Below, in pieces: positions 18,773 through 28,077 of a stretch of DNA of 64,000 nucleotides (its first letter is position 1; each line of letters begins with the position of its first letter). The stretch is from assembly GCF_000612665.1 (NCBI RefSeq), contig NZ_HG942085.1, forward strand, positions 19,661-83,660, in the 5' to 3' direction. The position numbers and the translations under genes are program-made. Source of the DNA: Neobacillus dielmonensis. Lineage in GTDB: Bacteria; Bacillota; Bacilli; Bacillales; Cytobacillaceae. The notes under the pieces were generated by a model. It was not told where the DNA came from. It saw only the letters and a list, made by a program, of their open reading frames with translations, and searched no databases.

Positions 18773-19597
18773 ATGTTGAAAAAACAATTAATTATGGAGA
18801 AGGCATTAGAGCTATTTGCCAAACAAGGATTCGAGGCCACCTCCGTCCAACAAATCACCGATTATTGCGGCATCTCTAAAGGCGCCTTTTACCTATCATT
18901 CAAGTCCAAGGATGAATTAATTTTAGCCTTGATCGATTATTTTTTAAGTGAATTCATCTCCAATACTGACTACTCAGTCAGAAACACGGACGATGATGAG
19001 GTTTTATATCAGTTTTATTACAACACCTTTGATTCTTTTCAAAAGCATTCTAATTTTGCAAAGGTTCTTATGAAGGAACAGTCACACTCGTTGAACAAAG
19101 AACTGTTCCTTAAAATGCGTTATTATGACAGCTTACTTGAAAATATTATATTATCCATGATTGACCGTTTATATGGCTGCGAAATCGAGGATACTAGATA
19201 TGATTTAATGTTTTGTATAAAAGGATTCATGAATACTTTTTCACAGTTTTTCCTATTTAGCCATCTTCCTTATGATTTGACCCGGCTGTCTCAATCACTT
19301 GTTGAAAAAACAAATCTGCTGGCCAAGCAAACAACGATCCCCTTTATATCAAAAGATATGATTACCATTGTAAAGCAGTCAGTCGATGAAACCACAAAAG
19401 AGAACGTAATGGAGTTATTAGAACAAAAAGTGGAAGAACTGGATAACGCATTGGTTAAGGAATCTCTTATCTTATTAAAACAACAGCTTAACGAACCTGT
19501 ATTTCCCCAGGCCATTGTGGCCGGGCTTTTAAAAAACATTCAAGAACATCCGCACTGCAAGTGGGTTGCCTACTTGCTCCGCCAGCGTCTAGGTTGA
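18773..19597 (+). CDS. TetR/AcrR-family repressor
   Basis: 274 residues. The N-terminal helix-turn-helix (about 5-50) reads IMEKALELFAKQGFEATSVQ and then CGISKGAFYLSFKSKDELI, the TetR signature. The long C-terminal ligand domain fits regulators of lipophilic compounds. The ATG at 18773 is chosen for TAGGAGAG 8 bases upstream; an earlier in-frame start is inside the ribosome binding region. Divergent from the RND pump, it probably represses that gene and perhaps its own. Confidence 0.9.
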   Translation: MLKKQLIMEKALELFAKQGFEATSVQQITDYCGISKGAFYLSFKSKDELILALIDYFLSEFISNTDYSVRNTDDDEVLYQFYYNTFDSFQKHSNFAKVLMKEQSHSLNKELFLKMRYYDSLLENIILSMIDRLYGCEIEDTRYDLMFCIKGFMNTFSQFFLFSHLPYDLTRLSQSLVEKTNLLAKQTTIPFISKDMITIVKQSVDETTKENVMELLEQKVEELDNALVKESLILLKQQLNEPVFPQAIVAGLLKNIQEHPHCKWVAYLLRQRLG

Positions 19598-19684
19598 ACA
19601 AGGCTTATTTTCTGCTCCAAGGTTAATTCACAACCGTCGGGTTAAACTAATCGGTAGTTTAAACCGGTAAAGGATGTGTCTTGA

Positions 19685-20389
19685 ATGAACTTCATTTCAA
19701 GCCAGGAATCACTTACTGTGATCCAGTGGGTACTAAGGGCAGTAGTGGGATTTGTTTTTTTAATCGTGATCGCAAGAATTTTAGGCCAGCGTGCCATTTC
19801 TCAATTGAGATTGATTGATTTTGTCATTGCATTGGTGATCGGGGACGTGATAGCCCACCCGTTATCAAATGAGGAACATAGTTTTAAAGGAGCCCTTATC
19901 ACAACATGTGTACTGGTCCTTTTATACCTCATTGGCATTTATCTTGTTCTGAAATTTCCTAGTTTCAGGAAATTAATTACTCCTCCAGCGATTACCGTCG
20001 TTAAGGAGGGAAGAATCCTTTATCATGGATTAAAGAAGGCTAGGATCTCCCTAGACGTGTTATTAGAGCAGCTGCGGGAACAAAAGGCGGACGATGTCAA
20101 AAAAGTCGCTTTGGCGATTTTTGAAGCAGATGGAAAAATTTCTGTATTCCTTGATCCAAAGTATGAACCTGTTACCCCAGCAGACTGCCAAATAGAAACA
20201 CAACCTTTCAACTTACCACGGACTATAATTAAAGAAGGGAAAATCAACACGGAGGAGTTATACCAGTCCCAAAAAACCCGGGAATGGGTCATCTCCACAT
20301 TACAAAACCAATATCAGGCTGAAGTACATAATGTCCTACTTGCTACTCTAGATAATCGTGATAATCTGAAGGTGTTTTTCTACAAATAA
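19685..20389 (+). CDS. DUF421 membrane protein (YetF-like)
   Basis: 234 residues with three N-terminal membrane helices (about 15-35, 45-60, 70-90) and a cytoplasmic DUF421/YetF domain, recognisable by ARILGQRAISQLRLIDFVIALVIGDVIAHPLS and KKARISLDVLLEQLREQ. Family function is not settled. ATG preceded by AAAGGATG. It follows the TetR gene by 87 bp on the same strand and ends at its own terminator. No functional link to neighbours is apparent. Confidence 0.85.
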   Translation: MNFISSQESLTVIQWVLRAVVGFVFLIVIARILGQRAISQLRLIDFVIALVIGDVIAHPLSNEEHSFKGALITTCVLVLLYLIGIYLVLKFPSFRKLITPPAITVVKEGRILYHGLKKARISLDVLLEQLREQKADDVKKVALAIFEADGKISVFLDPKYEPVTPADCQIETQPFNLPRTIIKEGKINTEELYQSQKTREWVISTLQNQYQAEVHNVLLATLDNRDNLKVFFYK

Positions 20390-20421
20390 GGCAGCAGAAG
20401 AAAACACAGCTGCCTTATTTT
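20388..20421 (+). terminator. Terminator of the DUF421 gene
   Basis: AAGGCAGC pairs with GCTGCCTT around a 13-base loop, followed by ATTTT. It overlaps the stop codon. Confidence 0.75.
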
Positions 20422-20804
20422 GATGGAAACCAGTGGTTATCATTTACAAACTGAATTCTCATTTACCCTATTTATACAGTAACTATAATTAAATTTAGTC
20501 ATTCACTACTGATAATGAACAAAAATCCGATAACTCACGCTTCTTAAGCAAGAATAAGCTATCTATTTAACTACATTACTATATAGGTATACTAATAGCG
20601 ATAAAGCGCTTACATATAAATTCATCTTTTTTATAGTTTATATCTATTTAAAATAATTATTTATTTTATTTGACAAAAATATTATAAGATATCTATAATA
20701 ACTAATATAAATTAATAATAATTTTAGATAAGCCTGGACATACTATTACTAGTAGTGGACAAGCTATCTATTATTAAACATAAATTTTTAGGAGGAATTT
20801 TATT
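20422..20804. other. AT-rich leader region upstream of ahpC
   Basis: This 380-bp gene-free stretch is AT-rich. It contains a 12-bp direct repeat AAGCTATCTATT (20556 and 20761), the ahpC promoter, and a palindrome over its -10. I see no start-to-stop reading frame and no riboswitch fold that I recognise. Confidence 0.5.
20670..20700 (+). promoter_or_regulatory. Sigma-A promoter of ahpCF with a palindrome on the -10
   Basis: TTGACA at 20670 and TATAAT at 20694 are 18 bp apart, a near-perfect promoter, 105 bp before ahpC. TATTATA-N7-TATAATA (20680-20700) has perfect 7-bp arms across the spacer and -10. Peroxide regulation by PerR is expected for ahpCF, but the PerR box has 7-1-7 spacing, so this palindrome is not a standard one. 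Confidence 0.7.
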
Positions 20805-21368
20805 ATGTCTCTAATTGGAAAAGAAGTACAACCATTTGTTGCACAAGCTTTCAAAAATGGTGAATTTATCGAAGTAACAGATGCAGATTTCAGAGGTCAC
20901 TGGACTGTTGTTTGTTTCTATCCAGCAGACTTTACATTCGTTTGCCCAACTGAACTTGAAGACCTTCAAGATCAATACCCAACACTTCAAGAACTTGGAG
21001 CTGAAGTATTCTCTGTATCAAGAGATTCTCATTTCACTCATAAAGCATGGCACGAAACTTCAGACGCCATCGGCAAAGTTACTTATGGCATGATTGGTGA
21101 CCCTGCCCATGTTCTTTCTACTCAATTTGAAGTATTAAGAGAAGGCGAAGGCGCTGCTGACCGTGGTACATTCATCATCGACCCAGACGGCGTGATCCAA
21201 GCTGTTGAAATCAACGCAGACGGTATTGGCCGTGATGCTAGCACATTAGTTGATAAAATTAAAGCTGCACAATACGTGCGTAACAATCCTGGCGAAGTTT
21301 GCCCAGCTAAATGGAAAGAAGGAGCTGCAACACTTAAGCCAAGCCTTGACCTAGTAGGTAAAATTTAA
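20805..21368 (+). CDS. ahpC: Alkyl hydroperoxide reductase subunit C (peroxiredoxin)
   Basis: 187-residue typical 2-Cys peroxiredoxin that reduces peroxides. The peroxidatic Cys47 lies in [12 protein letters not shown] and the resolving Cys166 in GEVCPAKW. AhpF, encoded 13 bp downstream, re-reduces it. The ATG has TTTAGGAGGA upstream. The codon use and strong promoter indicate high expression. Confidence 0.97.
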   Translation: MSLIGKEVQPFVAQAFKNGEFIEVTDADFRGHWTVVCFYPADFTFVCPTELEDLQDQYPTLQELGAEVFSVSRDSHFTHKAWHETSDAIGKVTYGMIGDPAHVLSTQFEVLREGEGAADRGTFIIDPDGVIQAVEINADGIGRDASTLVDKIKAAQYVRNNPGEVCPAKWKEGAATLKPSLDLVGKI

Positions 21369-21381
21369 GGAAGTGCTATAA

Positions 21382-22911
21382 ATGATACTCGATGCAGATA
21401 TAAAAGCACAACTCAACCAATATCTTCAATTATTGGAAAATGACGTACTGCTTAAAGTCAGTGCTAGCACAGATGAACTTTCAAGAGACATGTTGTCTCT
21501 TGTGGATGAGCTGGCAACGATGTCACCTAAAATTAAAGTAGAAAAAACAGCATTAGATCGAACACCAAGCTTTAGTGTCAATCGTCCTGGGGAAGACACC
21601 GGCATTATTTTTGCCGGTCTTCCATTCGGACATGAATTCACTTCCTTTGTGCTAGCCCTGCTCCAAGTCAGCGGCCGAGCTCCAAAGGTCGATCAGAAAT
21701 TAATCGATCAAGTGAAAAATGTAAAAGGCGAATATCGCTTTGAGACATTTGTATCATTAAGCTGCCATAACTGTCCTGATGTGGTACAGGCCATGAACGT
21801 GATGAGTGTCCTCAACCCCGGGATCAGCCATACGATGATTGATGGTGCTGCATTCAAAGAAGAAGCAGAACGCCGAAACATCCTGGCAGTACCAACTGTT
21901 TTCCTTAATGGAGAACCATTTGGAAGCGGCCGGATGACACTGGATGAAATCCTTGCCAAAATGGGCAGTGCTCCAGATGCATCTGAATTTGCCGAGAAAG
22001 AGCCATTTGATGTATTGGTTGTCGGCGGTGGTCCTGCCGGATCCAGTGCCGCTATCTATGCAGCTCGTAAAGGCATTCGTACTGGAATTGTAGCGGAACG
22101 CTTTGGCGGCCAGGTGCTTGATACCCTTGGCATTGAGAACTTGATTGGTACTAAATATATTGAAGGTCCACAGCTAGGCGCAAGTCTAGAAGAACATGTG
22201 AAACAGTACAATGTGGATATTATGACAGCACAGCGTGCGAAGCGTTTGGAAAAGAAAGACCTCATTGAAGTCGAACTTGAAAACGGCGCTGTTCTAAAAA
22301 GCAAGACAGTCATTCTTTCGACGGGTGCCCGCTGGCGCAATGTCAATGTCCCAGGCGAAGCTGAGTTCAAAAACAAAGGGGTAGCCTATTGCCCTCACTG
22401 TGATGGACCATTGTTTGCCGGAAAAGACGTTGCTGTAATCGGCGGGGGTAACTCTGGTATTGAAGCAGCCATTGACCTTGCTGGCATTGTTAAGCATGTC
22501 ACGGTCATTGAATTTGCGCCAGAACTGAAAGCTGACTCTGTACTGCAAGACCGTCTCTACAGTCTTCCAAATGTAACGGTTGTAAAAAATGCTCAAACAA
22601 AGGAAATTACCGGTACTGACAAAGTAAACGGCATTACCTACATTGACCGCGAAACAGAAGAAGAACATCATATTGAATTACAAGGTGTGTTTGTCCAAAT
22701 TGGTCTTGTACCAAATACGGAATGGTTAGCCGACACGCTTGAACGCACTCGAATGGGTGAAGTGGTTGTCGATAATCGTGGCGCAACCAGCACTCCTGGT
22801 GTATTCGCTGCAGGTGACTGTACGAATAGTCCATATAAACAAATCATTATTTCAATGGGATCAGGTGCGACAGCATCCTTAGGTGCATTCGATTACCTCA
22901 TCCGAAATTAA
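21382..22911 (+). CDS. ahpF: Alkyl hydroperoxide reductase subunit F
   Basis: 509-residue flavoprotein that passes electrons from NADH to AhpC. The N-terminal thioredoxin-like pair has CHNC (128-131); the thioredoxin-reductase-like part begins near 207 with VLVVGGGPAGSSAA (FAD), the redox CPHC near 337, and a GGGNSGIEAA NAD site. The ATPGVFAAGDCT-like STPGVFAAGDCTNS is present. It is the second gene of the ahpCF operon. Confidence 0.96.
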   Translation: MILDADIKAQLNQYLQLLENDVLLKVSASTDELSRDMLSLVDELATMSPKIKVEKTALDRTPSFSVNRPGEDTGIIFAGLPFGHEFTSFVLALLQVSGRAPKVDQKLIDQVKNVKGEYRFETFVSLSCHNCPDVVQAMNVMSVLNPGISHTMIDGAAFKEEAERRNILAVPTVFLNGEPFGSGRMTLDEILAKMGSAPDASEFAEKEPFDVLVVGGGPAGSSAAIYAARKGIRTGIVAERFGGQVLDTLGIENLIGTKYIEGPQLGASLEEHVKQYNVDIMTAQRAKRLEKKDLIEVELENGAVLKSKTVILSTGARWRNVNVPGEAEFKNKGVAYCPHCDGPLFAGKDVAVIGGGNSGIEAAIDLAGIVKHVTVIEFAPELKADSVLQDRLYSLPNVTVVKNAQTKEITGTDKVNGITYIDRETEEEHHIELQGVFVQIGLVPNTEWLADTLERTRMGEVVVDNRGATSTPGVFAAGDCTNSPYKQIIISMGSGATASLGAFDYLIRN

Positions 22912-22914
22912 TAC

Positions 22915-22952
22915 TATCCGCTGTGTTTTGCACAGCGGATTTTTTATTTTTT
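22915..22952 (+). terminator. Terminator of ahpCF
   Basis: ATCCGCTGTG and CACAGCGGAT form a 10-bp stem with a TTTTG loop, followed by a long T-rich tract. Confidence 0.92.
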
Positions 22953-23064
22953 GTCTACTATATTAGAAATCTCTCCAAAACTTAGAATATGATTCAACAC
23001 CCCCTCTCTTTGCTTTAAAATTAATCATACATACAAATTTGACTGGCATATGGAGGTACCGTAC

Positions 23065-24294
23065 TTGAAGAGTCATAGAATCAATAGTTGGATCCTATTA
23101 TTCGTTGTTTTTGGTGGATTTCTTTTTTTCGGGCTATCGGAAAATATCAAGGGGCCCGCTCTCCCGAGTATGCAATCGGAGTTCTCTCTCGAGGAATCAC
23201 AGCTCGGTGTCCTGCTCTCCCTTAACTCTTTAGGATATTTACTAGCCTGCTCGTTCACCTCGGTTCTTGCTGATAAAATTGGCATTAAATTTACAGGGAT
23301 TCTCGCTTTTGCCTCAATGGCCTTATCGGGAGTCTTTATGTTTCTATCAAAGGGATATCTCTCCTTAACTGCTTCCTATTTTCTTCTATACATAGGAAAC
23401 GGGATGTTAGAAATTGGACTTGGCATCATGGCCGCCCGCATTTTCACTAAGAATACAGGGACCATGATGAATTTGGCCCACTTTTTTTATGGTCTTAGCT
23501 CGATTGGGGCGCCGATTTTAGGAGCTGCTATGATGGGCTGGCACCTGACAGATCATCAATTGGGATGGCGGGGCATGTACCTGATTCTTCTTTCCTTGTC
23601 CCTCTTGCCGATTATTCCTTCGCTAATAGGAAGGTTTCCTGAGGAGCATCAAAGCGAGGGAGAAGCAGCCTCGTTTAGCGGGTTATTGCGCGACCCGATT
23701 GCCTGGCTGATTGTAGCGGTACTTTCATTTGGGGTGATTTCCGAGTTGGCGGTCGGAAGCTGGCTTGTCTATTATTTGGAGCATGCCTACGATTGGTCCT
23801 TAAAGCAATCGTCAGGAATGCTATCATTATTTTTCCTGTTTTTTACCCTATCCCGTTTATTTGCCGGTCCAATCACTGACAAAATCGGTTACGCTCTTTC
23901 CATCATGCTGTTTTCTGCCTTCTCAGGCATATGCAGCTTTGCTGCAATTTTCATTGGGGAAACCGGGGCCATTCTTTTTGCGATTGCCGGGATTGGAATT
24001 GCCCCTATCTATCCTACGGTGATGGCACTGCTAGCGAAGCGCCATGCCAAAGGAGTGGGGACGGCGATTACCTTTACGGTTACATTGATGGGAATTGCCA
24101 GCGTAATCGGAAACCTGTTAATCGGGTTCATTATTGATATGGTGAATGAGTTTTTTGGAAAAAATCAAGGGAACGAACTTGTTGGCCTGCAAGCCGGATA
24201 TGGATTTATTGCTGGAATGGCCATTCTTTGTTCACTTTGCTGTTTCTTTTTATATAAAATGCTTCGAAGAGCCCGGCAGGATACGGTAATATGA
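23065..24294 (+). CDS. MFS transporter
   Basis: About 409 residues and twelve membrane helices, with a loop 2-3 motif (SVLADKIGIKFTG) typical of the major facilitator superfamily and a second copy at the 8-9 loop (GPITDKIGYALS). Overall form resembles the FucP/GlcP-like sugar group, but the substrate is not readable. The TTG at 23065 is preferred, as GGAGG lies 8 bases upstream; the ATG at 23050 is part of that ribosome binding site. It is a single-gene unit closed by a bidirectional terminator. Confidence 0.82.
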   Translation: MKSHRINSWILLFVVFGGFLFFGLSENIKGPALPSMQSEFSLEESQLGVLLSLNSLGYLLACSFTSVLADKIGIKFTGILAFASMALSGVFMFLSKGYLSLTASYFLLYIGNGMLEIGLGIMAARIFTKNTGTMMNLAHFFYGLSSIGAPILGAAMMGWHLTDHQLGWRGMYLILLSLSLLPIIPSLIGRFPEEHQSEGEAASFSGLLRDPIAWLIVAVLSFGVISELAVGSWLVYYLEHAYDWSLKQSSGMLSLFFLFFTLSRLFAGPITDKIGYALSIMLFSAFSGICSFAAIFIGETGAILFAIAGIGIAPIYPTVMALLAKRHAKGVGTAITFTVTLMGIASVIGNLLIGFIIDMVNEFFGKNQGNELVGLQAGYGFIAGMAILCSLCCFFLYKMLRRARQDTVI

Positions 24295-24307
24295 CGAGAT
24301 CGATTAA

Positions 24308-24350
24308 CAAAAAAACAAGGCCTGACATCATTGTCAGACCTTGTTTTTTA
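24308..24350. terminator. Bidirectional terminator
   Basis: AACAAGG-CTGACA pairs with TGTCAG-CCTTGTT, with A-run and T-run flanks. It lies between the convergent MFS and glycerate kinase genes. Confidence 0.92.
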
Positions 24351-24355
24351 CAACA

Positions 24356-25498
24356 TTATCGTTTAACAAAACCGATCTTAAAAACAGCAGCTATGCTCGC
24401 AGCCGTTCTCTCGGCGTATTCTCCTGCATGCTTGAAAGCATCCTCCAAAGAAGTCACCCCAGGAACAATACTGAACAAGGCATCGATGCCATGTTCATAA
24501 ACTGCCTCACTATCTTTGGCGACGTTACCAGCAATCCCAACAACAGGGATGCCATGTTTTTTGGCTGTTTTCGCAACACCAATGGGAGTCTTGCCAAAAA
24601 TGGTCTGCCCGTCAATCTTTCCTTCTCCCGTAATGACCAAATCCGCATCCTCAACGATACTAGATAAACCTGTTGCTTCAATCACAATATCGACACCCCG
24701 CTTCAACTCTGCCGACATGAAGGCGAGCAATCCGCCGCCGAGTCCCCCAGCGGCACCAGCACCAGGGACATCGTTTATATTTTTGCCAAGGTCCCGCTCA
24801 ATAACGGCAGCATAATGCGCAAGATTTTGGTCAAGCAGGGCTACCATTTGTTGGTCTGCCCCTTTTTGCGGTCCAAAAATCGCCGATGCTCCTTTTTCCC
24901 CTGTCAGCGGATTATCAACATCACACGCTACTTCAATTTTCACATGGGAGAGACGTGGGTCAAACTCTGAGAGATTGATAGAATCTAAGCACCCTAGGGC
25001 ACCGCCGCCTTCCTCTATTTCCGCCCCATTTTGGTCAAGCAGCTTTGCCCCAAGTGCCTTAGCCATACCAGCACCGCCATCATTCGTTGCACTTCCGCCT
25101 ATACCAATGATGATGTGGTCAACCCCATGGTCGAGTGCTGCAGTTATTAATTCACCGGTTCCTCTTGTCGTGGTCACCAGTGGATTTCGCTGCTCAGCAG
25201 GAACAAGGTGAATTCCAGAAGCCGCCGCCATTTCGATGACCGCTGTCGTTTTGTTGCCAAGGATCCCAAAAAAAGCTTCTACAGGTTCTCCCAGCGGTCC
25301 AGTCACTGTTTTAGAAATGATTTGACCGCCAGTTGCGTCTACCAGCGACTGAACGGTTCCCTCACCACCGTCAGCCATCGGCACCTTTACATATTCAGCA
25401 TCAGGAATGACCCGTTTAAAGCCTCTCTCAATCGATTCTGCTGCCTCTAATGCGGATAAACTTTCTTTAAAGGAATCTGGCGCAATGACAATCTTCAT
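24356..25498 (-). CDS. Glycerate kinase (GarK/GlxK family)
   Basis: 380 residues; opens MKIVIAPDSFKESLSALEAAESI, the glycerate kinase family start, and holds MADGGEGTVQSLVDA, GIGGSATNDGGAGMAKALGA and the GEGKIDGQTIFGKTP segment. It phosphorylates D-glycerate (class II enzymes usually give 2-phosphoglycerate). It is cotranscribed with a GntP permease 27 bp upstream; a CdaR-type regulator lies beyond, a grouping typical of glycerate or sugar-diacid use. Confidence 0.94.
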   Translation of the reverse strand: MKIVIAPDSFKESLSALEAAESIERGFKRVIPDAEYVKVPMADGGEGTVQSLVDATGGQIISKTVTGPLGEPVEAFFGILGNKTTAVIEMAAASGIHLVPAEQRNPLVTTTRGTGELITAALDHGVDHIIIGIGGSATNDGGAGMAKALGAKLLDQNGAEIEEGGGALGCLDSINLSEFDPRLSHVKIEVACDVDNPLTGEKGASAIFGPQKGADQQMVALLDQNLAHYAAVIERDLGKNINDVPGAGAAGGLGGGLLAFMSAELKRGVDIVIEATGLSSIVEDADLVITGEGKIDGQTIFGKTPIGVAKTAKKHGIPVVGIAGNVAKDSEAVYEHGIDALFSIVPGVTSLEDAFKHAGEYAERTAASIAAVFKIGFVKR

Positions 25499-25525
25499 CT
25501 TTTTCCCTCTCCTGTCTAGTTATTC

Positions 25526-26800
25526 TTACCCAAAGATATGGAATACCCCGTAAATCAACGTGGAAACAATCGCTAACGTTAAACCAACCAATGTTTCATA
25601 TGGAATCACTTTTAGGCGTTCTTTGATTTCCATATTGACACTGCCTCCTGTCGCGTGGAAAAAGCTTCCGTGCGGTAAGTGGTCGAGTACAGTCGCACCG
25701 GCATGGATCATAGCAGCGCCTGCGATGGCGGAAACGCCCATTCCCAATATCGTTGAACTAAACACTTGGCTGGCTACTGCTGTACCAGCTGTTGTTGACG
25801 CAGTGGCAGCTGACATAAAGATACCTGAAACTGGTGCCAGAACATAACCTGGAAGACCTAGTGCATTTAATCCTTCAATTAAAACATCTTTTAATCCGGA
25901 ATTGGCAATAATGCCAGCAAGAGTACCGGTTCCAAGTAGCATGATCGCAACACCGGTCATTTTTCCCAAACCTGAAATGGCATACTCGTTTACTTTTCTT
26001 CCTCTGCCCATCACGACTGCACCAACGATTCCTCCAATAGGCAATGCAATCATCGGGTCAATACTGATATCGAATAAAGGCCGTAAAGCTAATAAAATTA
26101 TGGTCACAATTGGCGCAATCAAAGCCGCTATGAAGGAAGGAAGCGGGCCGCCGTTATGTGTCTGAATTTCTTGTCCTTGTACAACTGAACCCTTTTTGAC
26201 TAGTTTTTTAGCTAAGAAATACGTTACAACCAGTCCAAAAATGGCTGGTATGATTCCAGCAGCCATAATCGATGTTAATGGAACTTTAAACGCATCCGAA
26301 GCGGCAATGGCATTTGGATTTGGCGACATAATGTTTCCGGCTTTACCGCCGCCAATCATCGCTAGTAATATAGCAGTCTTTGAAATGCCAGCTCGTTTGG
26401 CAATGGCCAGGGCAATCGGAGAAACGGTAATAACCGCTACATCAATGAAAACCCCAACTGCTGTCAAAATCATCGTAGCAACAGCCAAAGCAAGCAACGC
26501 TCTTGTTTCCCCTAATTTTTTTACAATCGTTTCTGCAATAACAGCAGCAGCACCTGATTCAATCAAGACGCCTGCTAAAACACCTGCTGCTAAAATCCTT
26601 AACACAGCTGGAATAATGCCTTTGGCACCTTCCATCATTAATGTAACTGTATTGGTTATATCAACACCGCCGACAAGACCTCCGACTAACGCACCGGCGA
26701 TCATTCCGTAGGCAGGAGAAACTTTCTTTAAAATCAAAACAATCGCAACAACTAAAGCGACAACTGCACCTAAAGCGCTTACTTGAACTTGAGCATCCAT
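25526..26800 (-). CDS. GntP-family permease, probable glycerate importer
   Basis: 424 residues, about twelve hydrophobic helices, with GKAGNIMSPNPNAIAASDAFKV and SAATASTTAGTAVASQVFS-type stretches of the GntP family. Pairing with glycerate kinase and a CdaR regulator suggests D-glycerate uptake. A candidate cre site overlaps the upstream promoter region, so catabolite repression is likely. ATG with AAGGGGGAA upstream. Confidence 0.85.
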   Translation of the reverse strand: MDAQVQVSALGAVVALVVAIVLILKKVSPAYGMIAGALVGGLVGGVDITNTVTLMMEGAKGIIPAVLRILAAGVLAGVLIESGAAAVIAETIVKKLGETRALLALAVATMILTAVGVFIDVAVITVSPIALAIAKRAGISKTAILLAMIGGGKAGNIMSPNPNAIAASDAFKVPLTSIMAAGIIPAIFGLVVTYFLAKKLVKKGSVVQGQEIQTHNGGPLPSFIAALIAPIVTIILLALRPLFDISIDPMIALPIGGIVGAVVMGRGRKVNEYAISGLGKMTGVAIMLLGTGTLAGIIANSGLKDVLIEGLNALGLPGYVLAPVSGIFMSAATASTTAGTAVASQVFSSTILGMGVSAIAGAAMIHAGATVLDHLPHGSFFHATGGSVNMEIKERLKVIPYETLVGLTLAIVSTLIYGVFHIFG

Positions 26801-26833
26801 AACTCTATTCCCCCTTGTCTTGTTGTACTTACA

Positions 26834-26849
26834 TTGTAAGCGGTTGCGA
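26834..26849. promoter_or_regulatory. Candidate cre site upstream of the glycerate operon
   Basis: Read on the minus strand, TCGCAACCGCTTACAA fits the cre consensus apart from the T of the first TG. It overlaps TACAAT, a possible -10 of the permease promoter. Confidence 0.5.
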
Positions 26850-26874
26850 AAATGTTTTCATTATTCACCCTATC

Positions 26875-26905
26875 AAAAAAAGACCTGGCAATCCCAGGCC
26901 TTTTT
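26875..26905 (-). terminator. Terminator of the CdaR-type regulator gene
   Basis: On the minus strand AAAGGCCTGG and CCAGGTCTTT form the stem around GATTG, followed by TTTT. Confidence 0.88.
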
Positions 26906-26921
26906 GTGCATTTGCACAATT

Positions 26922-28043
26922 TCATTTTACTTGATGCTGCAAAATAGATAAGTAAAGTTCCAGTAAATCCTTTACCTTTCGAGGGTCTTTGTCGGTTATT
27001 TCCGTAATCCGTTCTAAACGGTAACGGAGGGTGTTTCGGTGAATGAAGAGTCTTCCTGCTACCTTATTGATATCCCCATTCTCCTCGACATAACTCATCA
27101 AGGTCTCCAGCAGTTCCCCCTTTTTATCATGGTGCTGCAGCTGTGCAAAATAAGGACCAATATCCTCCGCAATTCCAAGTTGATTTGCTCGCGCTAGAAA
27201 CACAGGCAGCTTATAATCCTGATAAAAATAAATCGTTTTGTCTGGATGTAGTTTTTCTCCCACCTTCGAAGTATCAACAGCATCCTGATAAGACTTGGAA
27301 ACCCCGTCTAAACCAGCATGATAATCACCCATTACTACTTTTAAACGATTCTGCTGCTGGCTTTTTAGTCCCAACATCCACTTTTCCAATCTATGCAAAG
27401 TTCTGGAATAGTCCCATTCATACTCCTTTATATGTACCTTTTTTAACAGGACAATATGATCAGGATGCATCACGTATAAGTCATCTTTCTCCAATTTTTC
27501 CTGAATATATTTATACGCATTGGATTGGTTTTCAACACTCAAAAGAATCACCACTCTGGGGATATCCAGGTTAATCCCCAGCCGTTCCACCCGTTCAAAA
27601 TAAAATGGTGTCAATTTGTCGGTGCCCTGAAGCAGCTGGCTGATTAATTCTTCCTTTAGCCGTTCATCCCACTGCATTTCTTCGACAAGGACAGCCTGTT
27701 GCAGAATCATTTCGGCTGCCATTTTGACTAATTCCCCATAGTTGCGGATTTCATCCGGTGCTCCTGTAATCCCGATCACACCGACGACATGATCCCGAAA
27801 GGTAATCGGCAGATTGATGCCTGCCTTGACTCCGTGAAGCAGTTTCGCTTCAGCCTCCTCAATTTCAAAACCGGACTTGTTCTCAATTACCCTTACGGCT
27901 CCTTCATGAATCGTATCAATCCTTTTTTTATCTCCTGAGCCGATAATGATTCCCTTTTCATTCATCACATTTATATTTCGGTTGATGATTTTCATCGTCC
28001 GATTGACAATTTCCTGTGCCAAGCCCTGGTTCAAAAATCTCAT
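26922..28043 (-). CDS. CdaR-family transcriptional regulator (sugar diacid/glycerate)
   Basis: About 373 residues. An N-terminal sugar-diacid recognition domain (about 5-135: LAQEIVNRTMKIINRNINVMNEKGIIIGSGD and LPITFRDHVVGVIGITG) is followed by a GGDEF-like middle and a C-terminal PucR/CdaR helix-turn-helix (about 315-370: VAGRLFIHRNTLRYRLERI). These regulators activate diacid or glycerate genes; here the downstream permease and glycerate kinase are the obvious targets. The ATG at 28043 is chosen for GAGGGAT at 6 bases; a start 42 bases upstream overlaps the preceding gene and has poor spacing. Confidence 0.9.
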   Translation of the reverse strand: MRFLNQGLAQEIVNRTMKIINRNINVMNEKGIIIGSGDKKRIDTIHEGAVRVIENKSGFEIEEAEAKLLHGVKAGINLPITFRDHVVGVIGITGAPDEIRNYGELVKMAAEMILQQAVLVEEMQWDERLKEELISQLLQGTDKLTPFYFERVERLGINLDIPRVVILLSVENQSNAYKYIQEKLEKDDLYVMHPDHIVLLKKVHIKEYEWDYSRTLHRLEKWMLGLKSQQQNRLKVVMGDYHAGLDGVSKSYQDAVDTSKVGEKLHPDKTIYFYQDYKLPVFLARANQLGIAEDIGPYFAQLQHHDKKGELLETLMSYVEENGDINKVAGRLFIHRNTLRYRLERITEITDKDPRKVKDLLELYLSILQHQVK

Positions 28044-28077
28044 TTCAATCCCTCTACTCGATGATTTCTTTTGTTTG

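Noticed and set aside
20560-20620. cre site upstream of ahpC
   Set aside because: AAAGCGCTTACA resembles half a cre but the first TG is lost and three conserved positions fail.
26196-26711. 171-residue plus-strand reading frame opposite the glycerate permease
   Set aside because: Antisense of membrane helices, giving a false Ala/Ile-rich protein.
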